Shown piece by piece: positions 52,249 to 60,436 of a DNA stretch of 64,000 nt. This stretch comes from Kiritimatiellia bacterium. Lineage in GTDB: Bacteria > Verrucomicrobiota > Kiritimatiellia > CAIQIC01 > JAGNIJ01. Below the pieces are notes generated by a model. The model was not told the origin of the DNA. It saw only the letters and a list, made by a program, of their open reading frames with translations, and made no database searches. The stretch lies in NCBI GenBank assembly GCA_018001225.1, contig JAGNIJ010000001.1, positions 1 to 64,000 on the forward strand, in the 5' to 3' direction. The stretch's first letter is position 1. Every line of letters starts with the position of its first letter. The position numbers and the translations under genes are program-made.

Positions 52249-54216
52249 TCAATGGATGCTCAACCAGTCGCGCACGGCCCCGGCGGCCGGGCTTTCCGGC
52301 TCCAGCTTCAGGAAGGCCTCGTAGTGCCGGCGCGCGAGCCCGTAGGTGCCGGCCTTGTCCGCGTAGAGCAGGCCGAGCGCATAGTGCGACGCCGCGTGGT
52401 CCGGGTGGGTTTTGAGGATCAGGGCGTATTGCTCCGCGGCGGCCTCCACCTCGTCCTGCTCCGCGAGCAGCACGGCCAGGTTGTAGCGGGCCGCCACGAG
52501 GTCCGGCTGCCGCTCCAGGGCCAGGCGGTAGGCGTCCTTCGCGAGATCGAAATCCCGGCGGGCGGTGTACACGATGCCCAGGTTGAAAAACGCCGTGGCG
52601 AAGGAATCGTCGTTTTCGACGGCCCGCAGGTAGTAAAAGACGGCGCGGTCCACGTCGCCCTGCTGCTGATACGTCGTGCCGCGGTTGTAGGCCTGCACGG
52701 CGGCCTGGAGGTCGCGGGTGGCGGGCGGCTTGAAGGACACGCGGCGCGCGCCGTCGCGGGATTCCGCGCGGGCCGGGGGCGCGGGGGGAGGAGGCTCGGG
52801 CGCCGGCGCAGGTTCCGGGGGCGGCGTCGGCGCAGGCTCGGCGGGTGCGGGGGGCTCGGGCCGCGGGGGCTGCAGGACCTTCAGGCGCTCCCGGGCTCGC
52901 ACGACCCGCGGATCGCCCGGGAAGCGGCGCTCGAATTCGCGGTACGTGCGCGCGGCGGGTTCGGGCATGTCCAGCGGCTGGTCGTAGAGCGTCGCCATGA
53001 GCCAGAGGGCCTCGGGGTTTTCCGGTTCCTGCTGGACGACGGCCCGGCAGGCCACGAGGGCGGCATCGAATTCGCCCGTTTTGACGGCGGCCTCGGCCAG
53101 CCCGAGCTGGGCCAGCGAAAAGCGCGCATCGAGTTCCACGGCCTTCTTGAAACTCTCCAGCGCGGCGTCGGCTTTCCCTCGCTCGGCCAGGAATCGTCCT
53201 AGCGCGTAATGGGCCCGAGCCTGCTGCGGCGCGAGTTGGACGGCGGCCTGCAGGGCCTTCTCCTGCTTGCCGGCCTCGCGCTGCCGCTCTGCCCGGCCCG
53301 CGGCTTCAAGGCACAGGTGCAGCGCCGCGGCGGTATGTCCCCTGGCCGATTCCGCGGCCGCGTTCTTCAGCAGCGCCTCGTAGGACTTGGCCGCCGGAAG
53401 CGGAGAGGGCGAGGGGGCTTGGGGCGCCGCCGATTTCTCGGCTTTCTCGGCGGCCATGTCGCCGAGGGCGCGTCTCGCGTACTCGGCTTGGGGCCCCGCG
53501 TTCGCCGCCGTGTCGCCGCGAAGGGCCTCCAGGTATTTCCCGAAATAGGACTCCGCCTGTGCCGCGTCGCGTCCCTCGTGCAGCCGGGCGAGATTGAAGA
53601 GCGCCGGCGAGTACCGGGAGTCCTTTTCCAGCGCCTGCATGAAGTAGAACACCGCCGGGTCCCGTTGGCCGGCCCGGGCCTCGACGCACGCCAACGCGTT
53701 CAGGATGCGTGCGGATTGCGGCGCGCGCGCCAGGGCGACGGAAAGCACGCGCCTCGCTTCCGCCCATTGTCCCGACTGCGTGTACAGGGCGCCCATGAAT
53801 TCCAGCGGGCGCGGGTCCCCGGGCCGGGACAGCGCGGCCTCCTGGAACAGCGACTCCGCGCGGGCGGGATCGCCGCTCTCGAAAAAGATCACCGCCGTGT
53901 TGTACAGGGGTTCGGGCAGATCGGGCGCCAGCCGGCGGCTGGCCTCGAAGGCTTCCAGCGCGGGCTGCACCTGGCCCATGCGCCAGCAGGCCACGCCGAG
54001 AAAGTGGTACGCCGCGGCGTTGTCCGCGTGGCCCGGCCGCCGCGCGATTGCTTTCTCCAGCAGGGCCCGCGCCCGGACCCATCGCTCGCGGTTGAATTCG
54101 CGCAAGCCGAGGCTGTATTCCCGTTCGCCCGGCGCCCCGCCGCAGCCGCCCAGGAAGCCCAGGCCCAATATGAACAGCGCGGCCGCGCCCGCCAGGCTCT
54201 TGAGTATGCTTCCCAT
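52249..54216 (-). CDS. TPR-repeat lipoprotein
   Basis: A 655-residue envelope protein with a lipobox FLGGC (Cys25) and at least a dozen tetratricopeptide repeats in two blocks. The first block is at about 30-240 (for example AAAYHFLGVACWRMGQVQPA, SARILNALACVEARAGQRDP). A helical segment and further repeats run to about 435, then a Pro-rich linker of roughly 45 residues (EPPAPAEPAPTPPPEP), then a second block at about 500-650 (AVQAYNRGTTYQQQGDVDRA, AAARYN-type repeats). It is likely a scaffold for protein complexes in the periplasm. Neighbours give no firm clue to the partner. Confidence 0.88.
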   Translation of the reverse strand: MGSILKSLAGAAALFILGLGFLGGCGGAPGEREYSLGLREFNRERWVRARALLEKAIARRPGHADNAAAYHFLGVACWRMGQVQPALEAFEASRRLAPDLPEPLYNTAVIFFESGDPARAESLFQEAALSRPGDPRPLEFMGALYTQSGQWAEARRVLSVALARAPQSARILNALACVEARAGQRDPAVFYFMQALEKDSRYSPALFNLARLHEGRDAAQAESYFGKYLEALRGDTAANAGPQAEYARRALGDMAAEKAEKSAAPQAPSPSPLPAAKSYEALLKNAAAESARGHTAAALHLCLEAAGRAERQREAGKQEKALQAAVQLAPQQARAHYALGRFLAERGKADAALESFKKAVELDARFSLAQLGLAEAAVKTGEFDAALVACRAVVQQEPENPEALWLMATLYDQPLDMPEPAARTYREFERRFPGDPRVVRARERLKVLQPPRPEPPAPAEPAPTPPPEPAPAPEPPPPAPPARAESRDGARRVSFKPPATRDLQAAVQAYNRGTTYQQQGDVDRAVFYYLRAVENDDSFATAFFNLGIVYTARRDFDLAKDAYRLALERQPDLVAARYNLAVLLAEQDEVEAAAEQYALILKTHPDHAASHYALGLLYADKAGTYGLARRHYEAFLKLEPESPAAGAVRDWLSIH

Positions 54217-54762
54217 GGTTTCCTGCCCGCGCCTTCAGGATAACGCAGGAGACAGAGCGCGGACAAGGAAAAGGGGGCGCCCAAATGCGCGGACAAGGTT
54301 GCCCCCCGCGACGGTCTTCTCCCGCGCGAAGCGCGCTGCTTTGAAGCGCCGATGGATATCGCCCGGCATCCGAAAAGCCGGCCGCTCATCCCGAGCGATA
54401 GCGAGGGATCTCGCGAAAGAGAACGGCGGGTGGGTTCGGCGGAGGGTCCTCTCCGGGGCCGTGATCGAAACGTGTCCTGCCGGTCCAGACATCGGCATCA
54501 TGAAGCCGGCGCTGATGTTTCAGATCACGCGAGCGTCCGCGCGCCTTGCACTTCCCATCCGGCCGCCGCGGACGTGACAACACGCGGCCCTCCAGGTTGC
54601 GATATCACGAAGCCTGTGCTGAAGAACGCTGGAGGGCGCCGCCCCGTCTGCGCCTTCGGTTCCGGAGCGCGACAGGCGGTCCACCCCCCCCGGCTTGTTG
54701 CCAACCCGGCGTGCCCCGCCGGGCCCGGCCGCCGGTCCGATGCGAGTTTGCGCACGGCCAAG
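54217..54762. other. 546-bp gene-free region with repeat fragments
   Basis: I find no convincing gene. Two repeat-like pieces are visible: an ATCCC...GGGAT palindromic core with CGAGCGATAGCGAG at about 54386-54415, and the inverted repeat described at 54587-54637. The motif search by eye for RNase P RNA, tmRNA and SRP RNA signatures found none. Open frames here on both strands look like low-complexity GC-rich shadows. Confidence 0.6.
54587..54637. repeat. Inverted repeat with 33-nt loop
   Basis: GCCCTCCAG (54587-54595) pairs perfectly with CTGGAGGGC (54629-54637). The arms resemble the CCCTCCA/TGGAGGG arms of the palindrome inside the RluD-TatD gene, so they may come from the same repeat family. 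Confidence 0.6.
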
Positions 54763-55149
54763 TCAGGCCGAGACCCAGACGGTGCGGGTGCGCGGTCCGT
54801 CGAATTCGCACAGGAACACGCCCTGCCACGTCCCCAGCCGCAGGTGCCCGCGCTCCACGAGAACCCGGACGGAGGAGCCCATCAGGCTGGCCTTCACATG
54901 CGCCGCCGCGTTGCCCTCCGCGTGGGCATAGTCGGCCCTCCACGGGACCACGCGCTCCAGCGCCGCCTCCAGGTCCGACATCACGTCGGGATCCGCATGC
55001 TCGTTGATCGTGATGCCGGCCGTGGTGTGAGGCACGAAGACGGTCACCGCCCCGTCCCGCACGCCCAGCGCGGCCGCCGCGCGCTCGACCTCGCGCGTGA
55101 TATCCACGAAGTCCGTGCGCCGCTTCGTCGCTATGGAGAAGGATTCCAT
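54763..55149 (-). CDS. YjbQ/UPF0047 family protein
   Basis: A 128-residue member of the UPF0047 family, whose members have weak thiamine-phosphate-synthase activity (YjbQ). The signature FVPHTTAGITINEHADPDVM is at about residues 34-53. Later YAHAEGNAAAHVKASLMG and GTWQGVFLCEFDGPRTRTVW complete the fold, with the His residues thought to bind metal or phosphate. The start is ATG 55149 (MESFSIATKRRTDFVDIT), which gives the usual family length. The 248-bp gap to the next, divergent gene shows no clear element. Confidence 0.9.
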   Translation of the reverse strand: MESFSIATKRRTDFVDITREVERAAAALGVRDGAVTVFVPHTTAGITINEHADPDVMSDLEAALERVVPWRADYAHAEGNAAAHVKASLMGSSVRVLVERGHLRLGTWQGVFLCEFDGPRTRTVWVSA

Positions 55150-55397
55150 GGCGCCGACGATGCGCCGCGAAATCCGTAAAATCAAGCCATCGTCATCACC
55201 TCCCCCCGCGGCGCGCGGCCCGGCCAGCACGCGCGCCTTCACCAGTAGAAAGGAGCGAGGCCGGATCCATTCCACGAAAAAGAGCGGGCCTGTGCGGCGG
55301 CCGCTGCGTGCGGGTGGGGGCGATCTTCTTCGGCCTCGACGAACGGGCCGTTCTGCGATAGCGTGCGGCCCAACATATCCCTTGAAAGGAGGGTTTC

Positions 55398-55814
55398 GTG
55401 AAATTCATCAGGTGCCTGTGTCTGCTGGCGGTCGTGGCGAGCCTGGCCTCGTGCTCGGGCGGGAAATATGCCGACGCGAAAGCCGCCATGAACGATCAGA
55501 TCTCGTTCATGGACGACTTCGTCTCCCAGGTCGAGAAGGCCGGCAGCGGGAAGGAAGTCGCCGCCGCCGTGAACCGCTACTCCGAGAGAATGTCCGCCAT
55601 GATGGAGAAGAGCGAGAAACTCAAGGAGAAGTACAAGGGCGAGGATCTCGAGAATGCGCCGGAACTGAAGGAAGAGATGGAGAAGGTCAAGGCCGCGGCC
55701 ATGAAGTTTGCCCAGGCCTTCATGAAAATCGGCACCCAGTACGGGGACGATCCGGAAGTCCAGGCCGCCATGGCCAAGTGGCGCGAGAATATGACCAAGA
55801 TGGCGCAACCCTGA
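55398..55814 (+). CDS. Small helical lipoprotein
   Basis: A 138-residue lipoprotein of unknown role. The signal ends in LASC (Cys19). The mature part is almost wholly helical and Lys/Glu/Met-rich (MNDQISFMDDFVSQVEKAGS, MMEKSEKLKEKYKGEDLENA, KMAKW-type repeats near the end), probably a small helical bundle. The start is GTG 55398 with a strong AAAGGAGGG site. It is probably monocistronic and ends at a pair of hairpins shared with the next gene. Confidence 0.78.
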   Translation: MKFIRCLCLLAVVASLASCSGGKYADAKAAMNDQISFMDDFVSQVEKAGSGKEVAAAVNRYSERMSAMMEKSEKLKEKYKGEDLENAPELKEEMEKVKAAAMKFAQAFMKIGTQYGDDPEVQAAMAKWRENMTKMAQP

Positions 55815-55853
55815 TCGCGCCGCGGACTTCGGCGAGATAAGCCGACAAGAACC

Positions 55854-55918
55854 CCGGCGGGCTTGCCCCGCCGGTGAACGAGGGCGGGGACCCCTCGCCG
55901 GGCGTGGTCCTCGCCCTC
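55854..55918. terminator. Pair of hairpins between convergent genes
   Basis: CCGGCGGG (55854-55861) pairs with CCCGCCGG (55867-55874) over CTTGC. Next, a 13-bp stem joins 55880-55892 and 55906-55918 with one G-U pair. Both lie between the stop codons at 55814 and 55932 and are likely a bidirectional terminator. Confidence 0.7.
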
Positions 55919-55931
55919 TGCCTTCGTCAGA

Positions 55932-57503
55932 CTACGGAAGAGTGATTTGTGTGCCGTCCGGCCGCGTGATGACCGGGTCCTCGCCGAGCGGATTGATCGT
56001 CAGCGTATGCCCGGGCGGGAGCGCGAGGGAGCCGGGCCGCAGATACGGCTCGATGTCCGCCTCGGTGACCTCTTCGCCGTCGTTCTTGCTCTCCTCCAGC
56101 GCCCACTGCTGCTTGGCGGCGTCCACGAGCCGCAGCGTATTGATCATCTGCGCGTGCTGCGCGTGTGAACGCGCCCTCGTGAAGCTGGGGATGGTGATGG
56201 CCGCCAGCATGCCCGCCGGCATGGCGGCGCCGAGGAGCAGGACTTCCCGCCCGCCGGTCGGGGTCACGGAATGCGTCAGGAGCCCGGTCGGCTTGACCAC
56301 GCGCACGCTCGCGACCGAGCCTTTCATGCTCCAGCCAAAGAAGAGGTCCATGAGTTCGAGCGTCAGCTCGGCTTCCTCCTCATCCATGTCGCCCCGGATG
56401 GCGCCGCGCTGGATCTCGTACGCGGCGGCCTTGAGCCGCTCGTCGATGAACGTCAGCCCGTTATGCTCCGCGGGCAATCCCTGTGTCAGGGCCTGGAAGC
56501 CCGCCTCCGCCTTCAAGCCCGGGGCGCCGCCGAGCACGGCTACAGCCTGGGCGAGGACGTCCGGCGTGGAGCCCGCCAGCAGAAATCCCTCGTGCTGCGC
56601 GAGCGCGGGCTGCAGCGGGAACGGGGCCTCGGCGACGGCGGGGGAGACGTGGAGCGTGGCGCCCCCGGTCTGCTGTTCCTCGAAGGTCAGGCCGCTCCCG
56701 CCCAGGAGCGTCAGGAGGAGTTGCATCAGTGAGTCGTCCTTGACGCCGATCGCGATCAGCAGCGAGGGCTCGGGCACCTCGATCCCTTCCTCCCCGAGGG
56801 GCAGCGGCAGCGTTTTTTCCTTCGAGAGCTGCACGGACACGGCCAGTTCCCCGCTCAAGGAGGCCAGCAGCGCGTCGAGGTCCGCGCCCGCGGACGTCTT
56901 CAACTCATCCACGGCGGCCCGCATTTCCTCGTGCGCCTGTTCGCTTCCGACCTCGCGCACGGCGGCCTGGAGGAAGGCCCAGATGTCGGCGGGCTGGATA
57001 TCCGCGGAGACCACCAGGGCGGCATCCGCGGGCAGCAGGTCCAGCACGCGCAGCGCGCGCGGGGCGCCCCCGAGCATGCGCCAGAAGAGGGGCTCGTTCT
57101 CCGCCGGCCGGCGGCCGATGAAGCTCTTGACCTCGAACAGCCCGTCCGGCCGCGGCTTGGAGCTCAAGCCGACGCTGACCCCGTCGTACAGGCCCTGGCC
57201 GCGCAGGAAGGCGTCCAGCCGCCGGAAGACATCCGCCGCCTCGGCGGCCGAGTCGTCCTGCTGGGCGACGCGCTCCATGGCCGCCTTGAACTTTCCGAGC
57301 AGGCCCTCGACCAGGTTCTCGATCTGGAAATACACGAACATGTCGCCGTGCAGGTCGAGTTCGGCGGCGGCCTGGTCGAACAACTCCGCCGAGCGCGCGG
57401 GATCGCCCGCGCGGGCGCCGGAGGGCAGGAGCAGCGCCAGCGCCATAACGGCACCGAGCCATCCGGAGTTAAACTTGCGAAGGCTGCCGCGACGCGTCTT
57501 CAT
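55932..57503 (-). CDS. Secreted protein with C-terminal pseudopilin-like segment
   Basis: A 523-residue product with a signal peptide (WLGAVMALALLLPSGARAGD). Its main part looks like the DUF3352-type proteins of PVC bacteria, with segments such as DMFVYFQIENLVEGLLGKFK, VLDLLPADAALVVSADIQPA and LSGELAVSVQLSKEKTLP. The last 110 residues differ. MPAGMLAAITIPSFTRARSH, TLRLVDAAKQQWALEESKND and an IEPYLRPGSLALPPGHTLTI tail match the spine and C-domain of GspG-like pseudopilins, but there is no prepilin leader (the helix is internal). ATG 57503 has AAGGAG 8 nt upstream; a longer reading would run across the tRNA gene and is rejected. Confidence 0.8.
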   Translation of the reverse strand: MKTRRGSLRKFNSGWLGAVMALALLLPSGARAGDPARSAELFDQAAAELDLHGDMFVYFQIENLVEGLLGKFKAAMERVAQQDDSAAEAADVFRRLDAFLRGQGLYDGVSVGLSSKPRPDGLFEVKSFIGRRPAENEPLFWRMLGGAPRALRVLDLLPADAALVVSADIQPADIWAFLQAAVREVGSEQAHEEMRAAVDELKTSAGADLDALLASLSGELAVSVQLSKEKTLPLPLGEEGIEVPEPSLLIAIGVKDDSLMQLLLTLLGGSGLTFEEQQTGGATLHVSPAVAEAPFPLQPALAQHEGFLLAGSTPDVLAQAVAVLGGAPGLKAEAGFQALTQGLPAEHNGLTFIDERLKAAAYEIQRGAIRGDMDEEEAELTLELMDLFFGWSMKGSVASVRVVKPTGLLTHSVTPTGGREVLLLGAAMPAGMLAAITIPSFTRARSHAQHAQMINTLRLVDAAKQQWALEESKNDGEEVTEADIEPYLRPGSLALPPGHTLTINPLGEDPVITRPDGTQITLP

Positions 57504-57536
57504 CCGTGGTCTCCTTGTTTGTGGGGTTTGAACAAC

Positions 57537-57627
57537 TGGCGGAGAGGGTGGGATTCGAACCCACGTTACCCTTTTGGGGTAAACACGCTCTCCAGGCGTG
57601 CCCAATCAACCGCTCTGGCACCTCTCC
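57537..57627 (-). tRNA. tRNA-Ser(GGA)
   Basis: Read on the minus strand, the gene starts GGAGAGGTGCCAGAGCGG and ends CCCTCTCCGCCA, with the 7-bp acceptor stem and an encoded CCA. The anticodon stem CACGC/GCGTG encloses the loop CTGGAGA, so the anticodon is GGA (reads UCC and UCU). A long variable arm (TTTACCCCAAAAGGGTAAC) marks it as class II, and the T-loop GTTCGAATC is standard. Confidence 0.97.
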
Positions 57628-57957
57628 GCGATGACATAATAACCTGGCGCGACGCGCGTTACATGGCGCGCGCTGCGCCAGCCCTGATTTCTGTTACACG
57701 ACTATTGCCATCCGCACGAGCACATACAGATCCGTATCCGCCACCCGGCGCCATTCAGAACCAGCGGCAGCCAAGCTACCAGCACGCCACCGGGGAGGCA
57801 AGCGGCAATCAGGCTCCGGGCGCGCGCCACGCGCCACGGTGAAGCCGGCATGAATTTTGTGGACGGCTTGGTCACATCCGCCGGGGTTCACCCGGTCTTT
57901 TTTCATAGCCTCGTGGGCGCGCCCCGGATAGAATCTCCAATCGGAAATTGATCCATC
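57628..57957. other. 330-bp gene-free stretch with one hairpin
   Basis: CTGGCGC (57644-57650) pairs with GCGCCAG (57675-57681), with an inner GCGCG/CGCGC pairing. It lies just upstream of the tRNA gene on the opposite strand. No gene or further element is visible in the remainder. Confidence 0.6.
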
Positions 57958-58464
57958 ATGAATCATCGGTGCGGTTCGCTAACGGCGGTCGCGGCGGGAC
58001 TGGTGGTTTCCCTCCTTCTTTTCTCGGCGTGCGATCCGCTTTCACGCCCGCCGCCCGAGACAGCCCTGCCCGCCGACTTCGAGCTCCGCTGGAGTAGCGG
58101 CGCGACCCACGCGGAGTGGGGGCGCAAGGAAGGAACCTTGAACGCGCAGGGCGAACTGGTCTGGGTCGAAAGCCGCGGCTCCGGTGACGAGGCCACCCGC
58201 ACCGAACGGCGGGGCCAGGCGAGCCGGGAGCAGCTCGATGCCTTGTGGCGCGCGATCCAGGAGCACCGGTTCTTCAACCTGCGGGAACAGTACTCGAATC
58301 CGGGCGTCCGGGACGGTTTCTCCAGTTTCATCGCGGTCCAGGCCGGCGGCCGGGAACACAGCGTGGCCGTGATGAACACCCGGCAGGAGCGGTTTTCCGA
58401 AGTCATGAAGGTCCTGGACGCAATACGCCGGGAGGTCATCCCGGAGGAGCCGGAAACGGACTGA
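57958..58464 (+). CDS. Lipoprotein of unknown function
   Basis: A 168-residue lipoprotein with a signal ending LLLFSAC (Cys25), a Pro-rich spacer and a beta/alpha domain (FELRWSSGATHAEWGRKEGT, LDALWRAIQEHRFFNLREQY, FSSFIAVQAGGREHSVAVMN). The LWRAIQEHRFFNL segment, a helix before an exposed strand, recalls small uncharacterised envelope proteins. I cannot name the family. It precedes the zinc-ribbon operon by 97 bp and may be separate from it. Confidence 0.75.
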   Translation: MNHRCGSLTAVAAGLVVSLLLFSACDPLSRPPPETALPADFELRWSSGATHAEWGRKEGTLNAQGELVWVESRGSGDEATRTERRGQASREQLDALWRAIQEHRFFNLREQYSNPGVRDGFSSFIAVQAGGREHSVAVMNTRQERFSEVMKVLDAIRREVIPEEPETD

Positions 58465-58561
58465 AAACGCCGCGGCCCGTGAATACGCGCGGGCCGGGGA
58501 CGTCTTTACAGGCAAGCCGTCGGGGCCGCAATAAGTTGCCGATTCCCTGGGAGAAGACGAC

Positions 58562-59296
58562 ATGGTTCCGAAATTCTGCAGCCAATGCGGCGCGGCGCTG
58601 ACCGCCGGCGCGAAGTTCTGTGAACAGTGCGGAACGGCCATCGCGGGCATGACGGCGGCCGCCCCGCCGGCTCCGGCGGTGGCGCTGCCGCAACCCGGCA
58701 CATCTCCGCCGCCCGCGCCGACACCCATACCGATCCCGATTCCGGCACCGGCGCCCTCCCCATGGGCCGCCGGCCCTGCGCCACAGGCCGCGCCCTGGGT
58801 CTCGTCTCCCCAGGCAACGCCCTGGGCTTCTTCGCCCCGGGCCGGTCCGGCCCCGATCGTGGAGGGAGCCCCGTACGCGGGGATCGTGCAGCGCTTCGGC
58901 GCCCTGCTGGTAGACGGATTCCTGCTCGGTGGCCTCTGGTGGCTGGCCGGAGGCCTGATCATGAGGCAGCTCTATACGTGGTTCTGGCGGATGGGCCTTT
59001 CCCCGACCACGGGGATGTACGCGATCGGCATCCTGGCCGGCTGGCTCTATTTCGCCGGCCTGGAGTCCTCGGCCCGGCAGGGCACGATCGGGAAGATGAT
59101 CTGCAAGATACGGGTCGTGGACCTGCAGGGCCGACGCATCGGGTTCGGCAAGGCGACCGGGCGCTACCTCGCCAAGATCCTCTCCGCCCTGCCGCTCGGC
59201 CTCGGCTTCCTCGCCGCCGCTTTCAGCCAAACCAAGCAGGCGTGGCACGACAAGTTGAGCGGGTGCTTTGTGGTGATGGACATGCATACAACATAG
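58562..59296 (+). CDS. Zinc-ribbon and RDD-domain membrane protein
   Basis: The 244 residues open with a double-Cys zinc ribbon (FCSQCGAALTAGAKFCEQCG). A Pro-rich linker of about 70 residues follows, then an RDD domain with its conserved Arg and Asp residues: QRFGALLVDGFLLGGLWWLA, SSARQGTIGKMICKIRVVDL and QAWHDKLSGCFVVMD. Predicted membrane helices are in the RDD part. RDD proteins are often ion or small-molecule transporters or membrane scaffolds; no substrate is evident. It is the first gene of the accessory operon (15 bp to the next). Confidence 0.88.
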   Translation: MVPKFCSQCGAALTAGAKFCEQCGTAIAGMTAAAPPAPAVALPQPGTSPPPAPTPIPIPIPAPAPSPWAAGPAPQAAPWVSSPQATPWASSPRAGPAPIVEGAPYAGIVQRFGALLVDGFLLGGLWWLAGGLIMRQLYTWFWRMGLSPTTGMYAIGILAGWLYFAGLESSARQGTIGKMICKIRVVDLQGRRIGFGKATGRYLAKILSALPLGLGFLAAAFSQTKQAWHDKLSGCFVVMDMHTT

Positions 59297-59311
59297 AAAC
59301 ATCGCCTAATT

Positions 59312-60424
59312 ATGCAACAATTCAATCGCAATTTCAGCATCCTCTTGTTGTTTGCGTTGCTGTGGATTGTCCCCAAGCATTGTCATGCCGAATTTATACG
59401 CGAAATTGTTTGGCCACGTTTTCCTACTGATTCCGAGATCGAGAAGGCATACCAAGTCGCCTCACAATTAGATCATCCGCTCTGGGTTTCAAAAGCATAT
59501 AAATTCCATAATCCACGATTACTCAGGAAGAATGTAGATGGGCGGTTGTATTCGTATACGATTGACGATGGAGCTGTGAATGCCCGGATGGGGGTTGTAT
59601 TCTACAAGGTTGCAGGAGGGAAAGTACTATGGTCGTGGCTCGATTATGATAACGCGCAGAATGAGTGGAAATTCAGGACCCAAGTGCGCGGGGAAGGATC
59701 CTTCACAGATGCAGAACTGATTAGGAAAGCAGAGATTGAAGTAGATGAGATTTACAAGCCCGAATCAAATCATGGTTATGGGTATACTCCAGGATTCCCA
59801 GATCTGGATTCTTCAGAATGGGAAGTAGTTACTGGCTCCGGCGGCACAAGTGATTTGCCGGTGCTCCCCATCGCCGTGGGCACAGGCGTGACGCTCGCGG
59901 TGTTGGGTGCGGCGAAGAAGCTGCTTGCGAAGAGCAATGCCGCGCAGAAGCCGCAAGCCCAGGAGAAGGCGGAGAGTCGGGACAAGAAGAACGAGGTTGT
60001 CGGCTATGTCCTGCAGTTGAGCTCCGACCGGCTGGAAGTGGCTGTTGGGCGGCCGGCGCCGTTGCGGGTGAATGTCTGGAAGGTGGATGGCTGGGGCACG
60101 CCGACTGTAGCGACAGATGCGAGCATCACCCTGTCGCATCCCAACACGCGGGAGATCGTTGTAGATCCGGTGACGGTTAATGGCGGCGTTCTGAATGCCT
60201 CCGTCCGCCTGCTTGGGACGCCCACAGTCCCGGAAGCGGAAATCAAAGTGCGCGCGCAAACCAATACAAGCAGCCATGAAGCGACCGTCAAGATCGGATG
60301 GGTTAAAAAGGCAAGGTTCAGGCTCAAGGTTCGCCCATCCGATCTCCAAGAGCTTTCTCTCAACAATCCAGAAGTCAGGAACTCACTGGCTCGTGAATTT
60401 TATGTGGACATCAACATCCCCTAG
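59312..60424 (+). CDS. Exported protein of unknown function, mosaic composition
   Basis: I do not recognise this 370-residue product. It has a signal peptide (ILLLFALLWIVPKHCHA), an N-terminal domain to about residue 170 (SKAYKFHNPRLLRKNVDGRL, NEWKFRTQVRGEGSF), a membrane helix at about 182-203 (LPVLPIAVGTGVTLAVLGAA), and an Ig-like C-terminal domain (LQLSSDRLEVAVGRPAPLRV, VNVWKVDGWGTPTVATDASI). The first 520 bp are clearly poorer in GC than the second half, which suggests recombination inside the gene. It lies 12 bp before the phospholipase-like gene and is probably co-transcribed with it. Confidence 0.75.
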   Translation: MQQFNRNFSILLLFALLWIVPKHCHAEFIREIVWPRFPTDSEIEKAYQVASQLDHPLWVSKAYKFHNPRLLRKNVDGRLYSYTIDDGAVNARMGVVFYKVAGGKVLWSWLDYDNAQNEWKFRTQVRGEGSFTDAELIRKAEIEVDEIYKPESNHGYGYTPGFPDLDSSEWEVVTGSGGTSDLPVLPIAVGTGVTLAVLGAAKKLLAKSNAAQKPQAQEKAESRDKKNEVVGYVLQLSSDRLEVAVGRPAPLRVNVWKVDGWGTPTVATDASITLSHPNTREIVVDPVTVNGGVLNASVRLLGTPTVPEAEIKVRAQTNTSSHEATVKIGWVKKARFRLKVRPSDLQELSLNNPEVRNSLAREFYVDINIP

Positions 60425-60436
60425 AGAGGCGATCTA

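Noticed and set aside
54235..54501. 88-codon frame in the gene-free region
   Set aside because: The product looks like translated repeat DNA, and there is no ribosome site.
55932..57605. Longer start for the pseudopilin-like protein across the tRNA
   Set aside because: The extra residues are translated tRNA-Ser sequence; ATG 57503 has a ribosome site.
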